This document shows, in pieces, positions 1-5,505 of a DNA stretch of 8,554 nucleotides. Source of the stretch: Bryobacteraceae bacterium (GTDB lineage Bacteria; Acidobacteriota; Terriglobia; Bryobacterales; Bryobacteraceae). Numbering within the stretch: position 1 is the stretch's first letter; every line of letters begins with the position of its first letter. Location: the NCBI GenBank assembly GCA_025350445.1, contig JANXXV010000048.1, positions 1 through 8,554 of the forward strand. Reading direction: 5' to 3'. Position numbers and translations under genes: made by a program. The notes below the pieces were generated by a model that worked only from the letters and a program-made list of their open reading frames with translations, was not told the DNA's origin and made no database searches.

Positions 1-20
1 GACGAACTTATGAGACCCAA

Positions 21-212
21 CTAGGAACCGGCTGCAGTGAGCGCGCTGCTTACCTGCGAAAAAATGGAACTAATCTGTGAGGCTACTCCCGGCATAATCG
101 CGCCGGCCGCTACGGCCACGAAGCCCGCCATCAAAGCGTACTCGATGAGATCCTGACCGCGCGTGTCCTTCCAGAAGATGAAGTTCCAAATTTGGTTCGT
201 TATCTTGTTCAT
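21..212 (-). CDS. Flp family type IVb prepilin (63 aa)
   Basis: This gene encodes a small precursor of the Flp/Tad fimbrial pilin, exported and assembled at the inner membrane by a Tad machine. The sequence shows a 19-residue leader ending in Gly, then the prepilin peptidase motif TRG|QDLIEYALM with Glu at +5 and Tyr at +6, the hallmark of Flp pilins. A single hydrophobic segment follows (about residues 26-42) and then a short Ser/Ala-rich tail. The length of 63 aa is typical. I chose the ATG at 212 because AAAGGAG sits 6 nt upstream. The frame stays open to 260, but an extra 16 residues would put charged sequence before an already complete leader. No tad genes (prepilin peptidase, ATPase, secretin) are visible; if present they lie beyond position 1, downstream on this strand. 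The family call is firm; the biological role (adhesion, surface colonisation) is known only for the family. Confidence 0.9.
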   Translation of the reverse strand: MNKITNQIWNFIFWKDTRGQDLIEYALMAGFVAVAAGAIMPGVASQISSIFSQVSSALTAAGS

Positions 213-218
213 TTTATG

Positions 219-225
219 CTCCTTT
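219..225 (-). promoter_or_regulatory. Ribosome binding site of the Flp pilin
   Basis: AAAGGAG on the minus strand lies 6 nt before the ATG at 212. It is the strongest Shine-Dalgarno match I noticed in the window, and it decides the pilin start in favour of 212 over the further upstream start at 260. A strong site fits a gene for an abundant structural protein. Confidence 0.75.
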
Positions 226-260
226 GGCCACTTGGTGGACTGTGATAAAGGTATCCTCAA

Positions 261-276
261 ACAATTTGTCGAACAA
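261..276. repeat. Overlapping short palindromes ACAA-T-TTGT and TTGT-CGA-ACAA
   Basis: Two short inverted repeats share the central TTGT: ACAA-T-TTGT at 261-269 and TTGT-CGA-ACAA at 266-276. They lie about 50 bp upstream of the pilin ATG, where promoter-proximal operators are often found. The half-site TTGT/ACAA resembles the outer part of the palindrome at 306-320, but the spacing differs, so I cannot claim that one protein binds both. Confidence 0.25.
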
Positions 277-305
277 TGGCCCTATGGTACTCTTTCCGAA
301 TAAGT

Positions 306-320
306 TTGTACCGTGTACAA
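306..320. repeat. 15-bp palindrome TTGTAC-CGT-GTACAA, possible operator
   Basis: Two perfect 6-bp arms, TTGTAC and GTACAA, flank a 3-bp centre about 94 bp before the pilin ATG. The arms are too short and the loop too small for a terminator, but an odd-centred palindrome of this size is typical of a binding site for a dimeric regulator. Its placement in the pilin upstream gap suggests control of pilin transcription. The regulator is unknown, and a chance palindrome cannot be excluded. Confidence 0.35.
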
Positions 321-460
321 CAGGCTACGGAAAAAGGGAACTCACCCGGTACTTTTACGGCTTTTGGACCAGGAGCAAAGTTAGCACTTCGCCAGGAAAA
401 AACGTTTCTAACATTCAGCCATAGGCCCTATCAGGCACGGTCCGCGGCACCCGATCGAAT

Positions 461-485
461 AAGGCGAACCGGCGCCCTTCGGCTT
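461..485 (-). terminator. Weak hairpin after the HEAT operon, possible terminator
   Basis: On the minus strand AAGCCGAA pairs with TTCGCCTT (7 of 8 pairs, one mismatch) around a 9-nt GC-rich loop. It begins about 20 nt beyond the stop codon of the last HEAT gene. No clean U-run follows, only a short TTATT stretch, so an intrinsic terminator is possible but weak. No better terminator is visible between this operon and the pilin. Confidence 0.25.
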
Positions 486-505
486 CTAGCCCTAAGCTCT
501 CTTTT

Positions 506-1543
506 TCATTTGGCGAGTACCTCTTCGAAGAAAGCCAAAGCCCGTGGATCGCGCGATTGGCCCAGCCAATGCATCGCCTGTTTCCGGATTTCGGGATCCT
601 TGTTCAACTTCACCACCGTAATCAGCAGCGGTACGCCCTCGTCGCGCGGAAGCTGGCTCAGGGCGAAAACCGCTTTCTTCTTCACTGAAAGCTCAGGGTC
701 GGAATCCAGAGCATTTTGAATAGCGCCCGTGGCCTTTCTGCCCGCCTCGCGCGCCAGCCAGCTCAATGCCTCGCCGCGCACGCGCGCACTCGGGTCGCTC
801 TTTGCCACTGCGGATACAATGTCCAGCGCTCCCTGTTCCCGGCTGAAGGCCAAGCCTTGCACGACGCTCTCCCGGACCCGTTCGTTTTTCTCGTCCTTAA
901 CCATTCCCCGCAACACCTCGAAGCCCCGCCGTCCGCGAAGCTGACCCATTTGGACGGCTGTGCGGCGGCGTATGGCCTCAGGTTGACCGGATGCCAGATA
1001 CTTTTCCAGCACGGCGTCAGCCTCCGGGCCGGCGTGCAGCGCGATTGCCGGGAGCGCGTTGGAGTGGAAAGGTTGATAACTCTCCAACAGCTTCACACTG
1101 TCTTGAGGAAGCACGCCGCCGAGCCAATGAATGGTGGCGCCGCCGGCGTCAAGCTCGCAATCGGCGGAGAACGTGCGCAGTTTCGTCACCTCGTTCCGCT
1201 CCACGCGGAACATCACGTAGAAGTTCTTCGGGGCTTCCAGCCGCACCGGGCCTGCATCTCCGGTGCCAGCGGCGGGTAGCGGAGACCGCGGTTCCAGTGA
1301 GCAGCCGCGGTATCCGTAATTCATATCGGAATTGGAATAGTAGCAGCACATCCGCCGGTCGCCGGGCACTACAGGAACCGAGTAGCCAATCCAGGCCGCA
1401 TCCGTCTGCGCCGCGGCCATTCGCTTGAAGGTCTCCTCCAGCGGCCCCGTAAGCGCGTGCGATTCCACTTTCGCGTTTATCAACCGCGGCTGCGCGGAGG
1501 CAATTCCCGCCATCGCCCACATTAGCCAACCGGCATGTCGCAT
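506..1543 (-). CDS. Exported HEAT-repeat protein (345 aa)
   Basis: I do not recognise a named protein here. A short signal peptide (residues 1-18, cleavage likely ASA|Q) predicts export to the periplasm. Residues about 20-155 form a domain I cannot assign; it holds four cysteines (C66, C67, C81, C129) and an aromatic-rich segment CCYYSNSDMNYGYRGC. From about residue 160 to the end run six HEAT-like helical repeats of 29-32 residues, each opening with a pattern like VRxxAVxxLG. This is a scaffold for protein-protein contact with no visible enzyme motif. The ATG at 1543 overlaps the upstream stop by one base (TGATG). A GTG one codon earlier is an alternative start. With no good ribosome site at normal distance, translation is probably coupled to the upstream HEAT gene. 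It is the last gene of the sigma-factor operon. Confidence 0.8.
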   Translation of the reverse strand: MRHAGWLMWAMAGIASAQPRLINAKVESHALTGPLEETFKRMAAAQTDAAWIGYSVPVVPGDRRMCCYYSNSDMNYGYRGCSLEPRSPLPAAGTGDAGPVRLEAPKNFYVMFRVERNEVTKLRTFSADCELDAGGATIHWLGGVLPQDSVKLLESYQPFHSNALPAIALHAGPEADAVLEKYLASGQPEAIRRRTAVQMGQLRGRRGFEVLRGMVKDEKNERVRESVVQGLAFSREQGALDIVSAVAKSDPSARVRGEALSWLAREAGRKATGAIQNALDSDPELSVKKKAVFALSQLPRDEGVPLLITVVKLNKDPEIRKQAMHWLGQSRDPRALAFFEEVLAK

Positions 1544-3270
1544 CACTTGCTTAGCAGCTCCATCATGAAGTCGGTCGCTTCCTTGGAGTTCATTCGCGAC
1601 AGAGCCTGCACTCCGCTGCGTTTCAGCGCCGGATCGGTTTCCTTTCGAGCGATTTCGACGATCTCCTTCGCGCTGCCTTGGACGAACAGCGAGCGGATGA
1701 TTTGTTCTTTCACATTCCGGTCAGGCTCGGAGCTGTAGATCGATACCAGGGCATCGGAAGTCTTCGACCGGCTGATGTTGCCAAGGCGGTGAATCGCCGA
1801 CAAGCGGAGTTTCGTATCCTTCTCAGTGCGCGCGATCTCGATCAGCCGCTCCGCGTTGTTGCCGTTCGCCAACGCCTGAATGATTGCGTCTTTCACCTCA
1901 ACCGAATGTTCCGTGGTGTAAAGCTGGCTGAGTTCCGCATATGCGTTCAGGTTCCCTAAGTACTGAATGGCATCACGCCGCAAGTCGGCATTCTGTTCCG
2001 ATTTGGCTGCGCTCAAGAGCCGTTCCTTATCGTGCGCTACCATGAAGCTGCGCAGAATGCCGCGCTTCAGGCCGGCGTCGTTCGATGAGCCGTAGATATC
2101 GCCGAGCGTCTGTAAATTCTCCTTGCCGCCGTAGATGCCAAGGTATTCCACGGCCTTCTGTTGCAGATCCGGATTTCCGCCCCCCCGCGCGAATTGCGAC
2201 ACAATTTCATTCGACTTGGAACTCCGGTTCTGAGCCAGCACGAACAGCGCCCGCTCCTTCAATTTCGGAGAACTGTTCTTCTGCAGGATTTTCTCCAGCA
2301 GCGGAAGCGCGCGCTCCGGATCGGAATTCATCAGGCTGTTGATTGCGAAAAGCTTCAAGTCTTCGTCGCTCTGGCTCTCAGGCGGGATGCCTTGTCCGCC
2401 AGCCTGCTGCACCTCCGCCTCCAACGCCTTGGCGTCGTTCAGCCAGCGGCTGGCGGAGTATGACTTCTTCAGTTCGGCGAGCGACGCCAGCGCCAGATCG
2501 CGACGGCCGAGCTTGGAAAGCCCATACGCCTTCCAGTAATAAGCGCCATCGGCTTTCGCCCCTTTCCGCTCGATCACTTTGTCGAACTCGTCAATCGCCT
2601 TCTCCCATTCGCGCCGGTCGAGATACTCCGCGCCGCGCCGGTATAGGCGTTCCTCACTGTCCTGGCGGCCGCTCTTCATTCCGGGCCAGACGGAGGGCGG
2701 CTCCGGCGGAATCGGTGCAATAGCAGGCTTAGGCATCGGCTGCGGCGCTTGTGCGAAGAGCACGGCGGCATTAGCCTTATTCATAACCATTTGCACGCGA
2801 CCTTCAATGTCTCCCAAGTTCATATTGCGCAAATCCATATCGATCCCGCCGAATCTGGACGCGGCCTCTTTCGCACGGGAAATCATCTCGTCCTGCTCCG
2901 CCAGGGCTTCCATGGAAACAGGTGGCATCGGTGGCACGGCGGGCCTGGGCGGGCGCGGCGCCACCAGTTCGAAGAGCATGGCGGCCTTGGCATTCTCCAT
3001 CGCCATTTGCGTACGCTCGTCTATATCGGCCAAGTCCAACCGGCCCAGACCTATCTGGCCTGTCTCCTGGCCCAAAACCCGAGCCAAATCCTGAGCTAAA
3101 TCGATATCCACGTCCCGCATTCTGGACGCAGTCTCTTTCGCGCGAAAGAGCATCTGGTCACTCTCCGCCTGTTGAGAAATCGGAGTGAGAGGCAGCACTG
3201 GCGGTACCGGCTGCCCGTAGCAGGCGGCGGCCAATCCAACCGTCGCGATATGTCTGATGAAGATTTTCAT
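1543..3270 (-). CDS. Exported TPR and HEAT-repeat protein with duplicated N-terminal module (575 aa)
   Basis: This is a multi-domain periplasmic or envelope scaffold of unknown function. In order: a signal peptide (1-19, ending CYG|Q; the AAAC at 14-17 could be a poor lipobox); two copies of an unrecognised module (35-100 and 124-172), each followed by a Pro-rich linker; TPR-like helices (about 207-290, with YRRGAEYLDRREWEKAIDEF); and nine HEAT-like repeats (about 303-575) of 28-32 residues. The HEAT array alternates two unit types: one with YLG...LxxIY, one with IIRSLF...LIEIARxExD. No catalytic motif is visible. GGAG 5 nt before the ATG supports the start. The gene lies 10 nt behind the anti-sigma gene and overlaps the next HEAT gene, so it belongs to the sigma-factor operon. 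By context it may report on or stabilise the envelope; that is inference. A run of seven G occurs in the HEAT part. Confidence 0.85.
   Translation of the reverse strand: MKIFIRHIATVGLAAACYGQPVPPVLPLTPISQQAESDQMLFRAKETASRMRDVDIDLAQDLARVLGQETGQIGLGRLDLADIDERTQMAMENAKAAMLFELVAPRPPRPAVPPMPPVSMEALAEQDEMISRAKEAASRFGGIDMDLRNMNLGDIEGRVQMVMNKANAAVLFAQAPQPMPKPAIAPIPPEPPSVWPGMKSGRQDSEERLYRRGAEYLDRREWEKAIDEFDKVIERKGAKADGAYYWKAYGLSKLGRRDLALASLAELKKSYSASRWLNDAKALEAEVQQAGGQGIPPESQSDEDLKLFAINSLMNSDPERALPLLEKILQKNSSPKLKERALFVLAQNRSSKSNEIVSQFARGGGNPDLQQKAVEYLGIYGGKENLQTLGDIYGSSNDAGLKRGILRSFMVAHDKERLLSAAKSEQNADLRRDAIQYLGNLNAYAELSQLYTTEHSVEVKDAIIQALANGNNAERLIEIARTEKDTKLRLSAIHRLGNISRSKTSDALVSIYSSEPDRNVKEQIIRSLFVQGSAKEIVEIARKETDPALKRSGVQALSRMNSKEATDFMMELLSK
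2755..3168 (-). repeat. Internal duplication in the TPR/HEAT protein
   Basis: Residues 35-100 and 124-172 of the 575-aa protein are two copies of one module. Shared landmarks in order are: (D)QM/EMI, RAKE(T/A)ASR, (V/I)D(I/M)DL, L(A/G)DI(D/E)xRxQM, and ANAA(V)LF or AKAA(M)LF. Each copy is followed by a Pro-rich linker (RPPRPAVPP and PMPKPAIAP). The first copy carries about 17 extra residues in the middle. The DNA is also visibly similar (GAAGAGCA(C/T)GGCGGC on the plus strand at both ends). This points to tandem duplication followed by divergence. Confidence 0.75.
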
Positions 3271-3275
3271 TGTTT

Positions 3276-3279
3276 CTCC
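3276..3279 (-). promoter_or_regulatory. Ribosome binding site of the TPR/HEAT gene
   Basis: GGAG on the minus strand, 5 nt before the ATG at 3270, lies in the 10-nt gap after the anti-sigma stop codon. It gives this gene its own translation start despite the tight operon spacing. Confidence 0.6.
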
Positions 3280-3280
3280 G

Positions 3281-4039
3281 TTACAATTTCGTTTTTGTCA
3301 GCGGGGCCGCCGGCATTGCGCCGCGAGCCCGCAACTGCGATCCAACAATCTGAACCTTGAAGAGCAGTCCCTGTGCTGCAATCCGGTTACGCAACTCGGC
3401 CAATTGCGCGGCGGAGACGTTGTCGGGACTGTTCGAGATTTCAAGTAACACGCGCTCCAGATCGTCCAGAATATTGGCCACACTGGTTTCACCCGCGGCT
3501 GCGGCGGTCTGGCGATAGAGCCGGTTGGCCTCTACCAGGTTTCCAGCCAACGTTCTCTCCGGCGTGATGTCCAATTGCTGTCCGGAAGAGTTTGCCAGTT
3601 CGCTGAGCACCATGTGCGACCGTTCCAAATGGTCGCCGACGGAGACCAGCAGGATACGATCGCGCACCTGGGCGGACGCTGCCACCGTGCCGACCGGACT
3701 ACCTGGTGGCGCTGCCTGCGGCGAATAGCGGCCGGCGAGAAACGCGCAGACCGCCAGAGCCGCCATCGCCGCCACCGCTGCCCACTTCGGTGAGTACGTA
3801 AACCACCTGCGCCGCGCGCCCGGCAGCATGGGCGATACCCGATTCCAGACCTGCTGCCCGTAACCCGCGCCCCGCGAAGGAACAGGCGCCGAATCCACGC
3901 TGTTCAATACCCGCTGAAGCGTGTGATACTCCGCGCGGCACTGCGCGCAGGCCTCGATGTGCTCTTGGATGGCCGTTGATTCGGCCACTTCGCCGTAGTA
4001 GTGAAGTATGAGTTGCTCTTCTTGAATATGTTCCGTCAT
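3281..4039 (-). CDS. Membrane anti-sigma factor with zinc-finger (zf-HC2) domain (252 aa)
   Basis: This is the likely partner that holds the neighbouring ECF sigma factor inactive at the inner membrane. The cytoplasmic N-terminus has the zinc anti-sigma motif H27-x3-C31-x2-C34 (HIEACAQC). One membrane segment follows an RRR stretch (about 86-103, AAVAAMAALAVCAFLAGRY). About 148 residues are then predicted to lie outside the membrane. This outer part looks mostly helical, with segments such as DHLERSHMVLSEL (136-148) and LDDLERVLLEISNSP. It is longer than in minimal anti-sigma factors and could be the sensor. The start at 4039 lies 15 nt after the sigma gene stop; the ribosome site is poor (GAGCGAG), so coupling is likely. 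Family membership is clear; the signal and the release mechanism (proteolysis or shape change) are unknown. Confidence 0.88.
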   Translation of the reverse strand: MTEHIQEEQLILHYYGEVAESTAIQEHIEACAQCRAEYHTLQRVLNSVDSAPVPSRGAGYGQQVWNRVSPMLPGARRRWFTYSPKWAAVAAMAALAVCAFLAGRYSPQAAPPGSPVGTVAASAQVRDRILLVSVGDHLERSHMVLSELANSSGQQLDITPERTLAGNLVEANRLYRQTAAAAGETSVANILDDLERVLLEISNSPDNVSAAQLAELRNRIAAQGLLFKVQIVGSQLRARGAMPAAPLTKTKL

Positions 4040-4054
4040 TGCATCGCTCGCTCG

Positions 4055-4621
4055 TCAGGCGGTCAAGGGCTGCAGCGCATCGCGCAGCTTCTTGACCGCC
4101 CTGAAAATGCTGTTCTTAGTGGCGCTTGTGCCGATGGTCAGCACCTCGCCAATCTCCTCAATGGACATCCCTTCAAAGTGGCGAAGGGTAAACGCGGTCC
4201 GTTCCTGGTCGCTCAATTCCCGCAGCGCCGATTCAAGCTTCTGTTTCACCTGCGCGCTAAAATAAAGGCGCTCCTGTCCAGGCGCCGTTGTCGAAATGTT
4301 GTCGAGCACGTCTACCCCCTCTGCCGTGATGGAAGTGTGCCGGTCCTCGTGTCTGCGCCGCGAACGAAGCAGATCGAGCGAATAGTTCGCGGCGATTCGG
4401 TACAGCCACGTGCTGAACGACGACCGCGATTCATACGAACGCAACTGCCGGCAGGCCCGCAGAAAAGTCTCCTGCACCACGTCCTCGGCGTCGAATTCAT
4501 TGCCGGTCATGCGATACGCCAGCCGGAAGACACCACGGCTGTAGCGCTCCACCAAAATTCGAAACCCGTCGCTATCGCCCGCCAGCGCGAGTGTTATAGC
4601 GGCTGCGTCACTTTCTTCCAT
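4055..4621 (-). CDS. ECF RNA polymerase sigma factor (sigma-70 family, 188 aa)
   Basis: This directs RNA polymerase to a dedicated promoter set. Region 2 spans about residues 20-90, with the core-binding motif DAEDVVQETFLRA (44-56) and the promoter-melting segment FSTWLYRIAANYSLDLLRSRRR split across 69-90. A linker of about 35 residues follows. Region 4 covers about 127-182, with LSDQERTAFTLRHFEGMSIEEI and a recognition helix GTSATKNSIFRAVKKL in which the common VKSRLxRAR is replaced. I recall that replacement as common in Acidobacteriota. Length is normal for the class. The ATG at 4621 has AAAGGG 3 nt upstream. It heads the operon and is followed by its presumed anti-sigma factor. No GGAAC-type box was seen before the gene itself, so self-activation is not evident from sequence. 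Confidence 0.93.
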   Translation of the reverse strand: MEESDAAAITLALAGDSDGFRILVERYSRGVFRLAYRMTGNEFDAEDVVQETFLRACRQLRSYESRSSFSTWLYRIAANYSLDLLRSRRRHEDRHTSITAEGVDVLDNISTTAPGQERLYFSAQVKQKLESALRELSDQERTAFTLRHFEGMSIEEIGEVLTIGTSATKNSIFRAVKKLRDALQPLTA

Positions 4622-4639
4622 CTGCCCTTTAGACTATAG

Positions 4640-4668
4640 ATTCTTCACGCGGTTAGCCAGACCGTCAA
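4640..4668 (-). promoter_or_regulatory. Candidate sigma-70 promoter of the sigma-factor operon
   Basis: On the minus strand TTGACG (4663-4668) and AAGAAT (4640-4645) are 17 nt apart, a good spacing, with 5 of 6 and 4 of 6 consensus matches. Transcription would start near 4633 and leave a leader of roughly 12 nt carrying the AAAGGG site. A TATAGT at 4633-4638 is a closer -10 match but sits 24 nt from the TTGACG. Confidence 0.35.
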
Positions 4669-4746
4669 AAAAGGCGGCCGCCGGCAACAGGCGTGCCCAG
4701 ACCGGCACATAGCGGGCCTTGCACCAAGCCGAAGATTCAGCGCGTT

Positions 4747-4774
4747 GGAACTGGCCCGCGGCGTGCCTTTCAAT
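4747..4774 (+). promoter_or_regulatory. ECF-type promoter-like sequence before the tonB-like gene
   Basis: GGAACT (4747-4752) and TCAAT (4770-4774) are 17 nt apart, close to the GGAACTT-N16-TCAAA style used by sigma-E-type ECF factors. Transcription would begin at or beside the ATG at 4780, giving a leaderless message. That agrees with the absence of a Shine-Dalgarno sequence before this gene. Chance occurrence is quite possible. Confidence 0.3.
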
Positions 4775-4779
4775 GATTC

Positions 4780-5505
4780 ATGCAAGCCAGACTCATTTCC
4801 GTTTTGATTCACGCATGTGCCATCGCGGCGCTGCTGCTTTTGCCGTTCGGCGGATCGCCCACGCTGGAGAAAGCCGTTGAGCCGCCGCTGCCTCCCATCC
4901 GCTTGCACCTTGCTCCGGTGCCCGCTCCGGACCCGGGCGGCGGAGGAACCCGTTCGCCGATTCCGCCTACCAAGGGTCAATTGCCGCCATTCGCGAAGCG
5001 CGTGTTCGTGCCCCCGGTCGAAAGAACCGAGGCTGTTCATCCGCTGGTGATGGAGCCGTCCATCGCTAGCGAAATGCCGCCATCCCCGTTGACATTGGTT
5101 CAGTTTGGAGATCCGAATAGCAAACCAGGGCCGCCTTCCGGCGGGCCGGGCCTGAATGGAATTGGCCGCGGACGCCGCGATGGCATTGGTGATGAAGAGG
5201 GGAGCGGCAGCACGGTAACGGCAGGCGTGGGCGGTTCCATCACAGGCCCGGTACCCATCTACAATCCCGATCCGGAGTTCTCGGAGGAGGCACGGAAGGC
5301 GAAGCTGCAAGGCCAGGTGGTGCTTGAGGTGGTGGTCGATATCGACGGTAAGGCGCATCGCATCCGCGTCCGCAACGGCTTGGGATTGGGCCTGGACGAG
5401 AAAGCCATCGAAGCCGTCCAAAGTTGGCGGTTCCGTCCCGGGCATCGCAACGGCAAACCGATAGCGGTGCCCGCCACCATCTACATCAACTTCCGGTTAC
5501 TATAG
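4780..5505 (+). CDS. TonB-family energy transducer (241 aa)
   Basis: TonB proteins carry energy from the ExbB/ExbD proton channel across the periplasm to outer-membrane transporters. The N-terminus is one membrane segment (about 5-22) with S7-x3-H11 (SVLIH), matching the conserved Ser/His pair of TonB. Residues about 30-155 are a Pro/Gly-rich spacer. The TonB C-terminal domain runs from about 160 to 241, with YNPDPEFSEEARKAKLQG, VVDIDGKAHRIRV, AVQSWRFRPG and a final beta strand ATIYINFRLL. No ribosome site is visible before the ATG; an ATG at 4773 is out of frame. It is the only plus-strand gene and has no exbB or exbD beside it. It could act as an orphan TonB or in another cell-envelope role. 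The last 20 bp overlap the opposite-strand acyltransferase gene. Confidence 0.88.
   Translation: MQARLISVLIHACAIAALLLLPFGGSPTLEKAVEPPLPPIRLHLAPVPAPDPGGGGTRSPIPPTKGQLPPFAKRVFVPPVERTEAVHPLVMEPSIASEMPPSPLTLVQFGDPNSKPGPPSGGPGLNGIGRGRRDGIGDEEGSGSTVTAGVGGSITGPVPIYNPDPEFSEEARKAKLQGQVVLEVVVDIDGKAHRIRVRNGLGLGLDEKAIEAVQSWRFRPGHRNGKPIAVPATIYINFRLL

Larger units (their letters stand above)
213..505. other. Intergenic control region upstream of the pilin
   Basis: This 293-bp stretch separates the end of the HEAT operon (stop at 506-508) from the pilin start at 212. I find no convincing gene in it; open frames on either strand lack ribosome sites and family signals. It is more AT-rich than its surroundings. 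It contains two inverted repeats (261-276 and 306-320), an imperfect hairpin just past the HEAT gene stop (461-485), and an 8-mer GGCCCTAT occurring twice (278-285 and 424-431). The pilin promoter should lie here, but I could not find a clean sigma-70 or sigma-54 promoter. I looked for the conserved blocks of a GEMM-type cyclic dinucleotide riboswitch and did not see them. Confidence 0.6.
4622..4779. other. Divergent control region between sigma operon and tonB-like gene
   Basis: This 158-bp gap holds the 5' ends of two opposite genes. It contains the candidate sigma-70 promoter for the sigma operon (4640-4668) and an ECF-like box next to the tonB start (4747-4774). It also contains a 10-bp palindrome GGCGGCCGCC (4673-4682) that, read on the minus strand, is followed directly by six T (4667-4672). 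That last element looks like a short terminator for transcripts arriving antisense to tonB, but the palindrome has no room for a good loop, so I rate it weak. No gene is visible here. Confidence 0.5.

Noticed and set aside
337..342. GGAACT box on the plus strand in the pilin upstream gap
   Set aside because: It points away from the pilin, toward the 3' end of a minus-strand gene, with no plus-strand gene behind it.
366..383. Sigma-54-like promoter before the pilin (minus strand AAGTGCTAACTTTGC)
   Set aside because: The TTGC part matches, but the essential GG pair at -25/-24 reads AG and the TGGCAC block is mostly lost.
213..400. GEMM-type cyclic dinucleotide riboswitch before the pilin
   Set aside because: Such elements occur upstream of pilin genes in some bacteria, but the conserved blocks GGCAAA and GACGCAAAGC could not be found.
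276..719. Plus-strand open frame across the pilin upstream gap into the HEAT gene
   Set aside because: No ribosome site, no domain, and the second half is antisense to clear HEAT repeats.
4719..4724. TTGCAC as a -35 box for the tonB-like gene
   Set aside because: No acceptable -10 sequence lies 16-18 nt downstream (GCGTTG at the 17-nt position).
4645..5445. Open frame on the minus strand opposite the tonB-like gene
   Set aside because: The plus strand has a membrane segment with the S-x3-H pair and a full TonB C-terminal domain. The opposite frame shows only Arg/His-rich composition and no recognisable domain.
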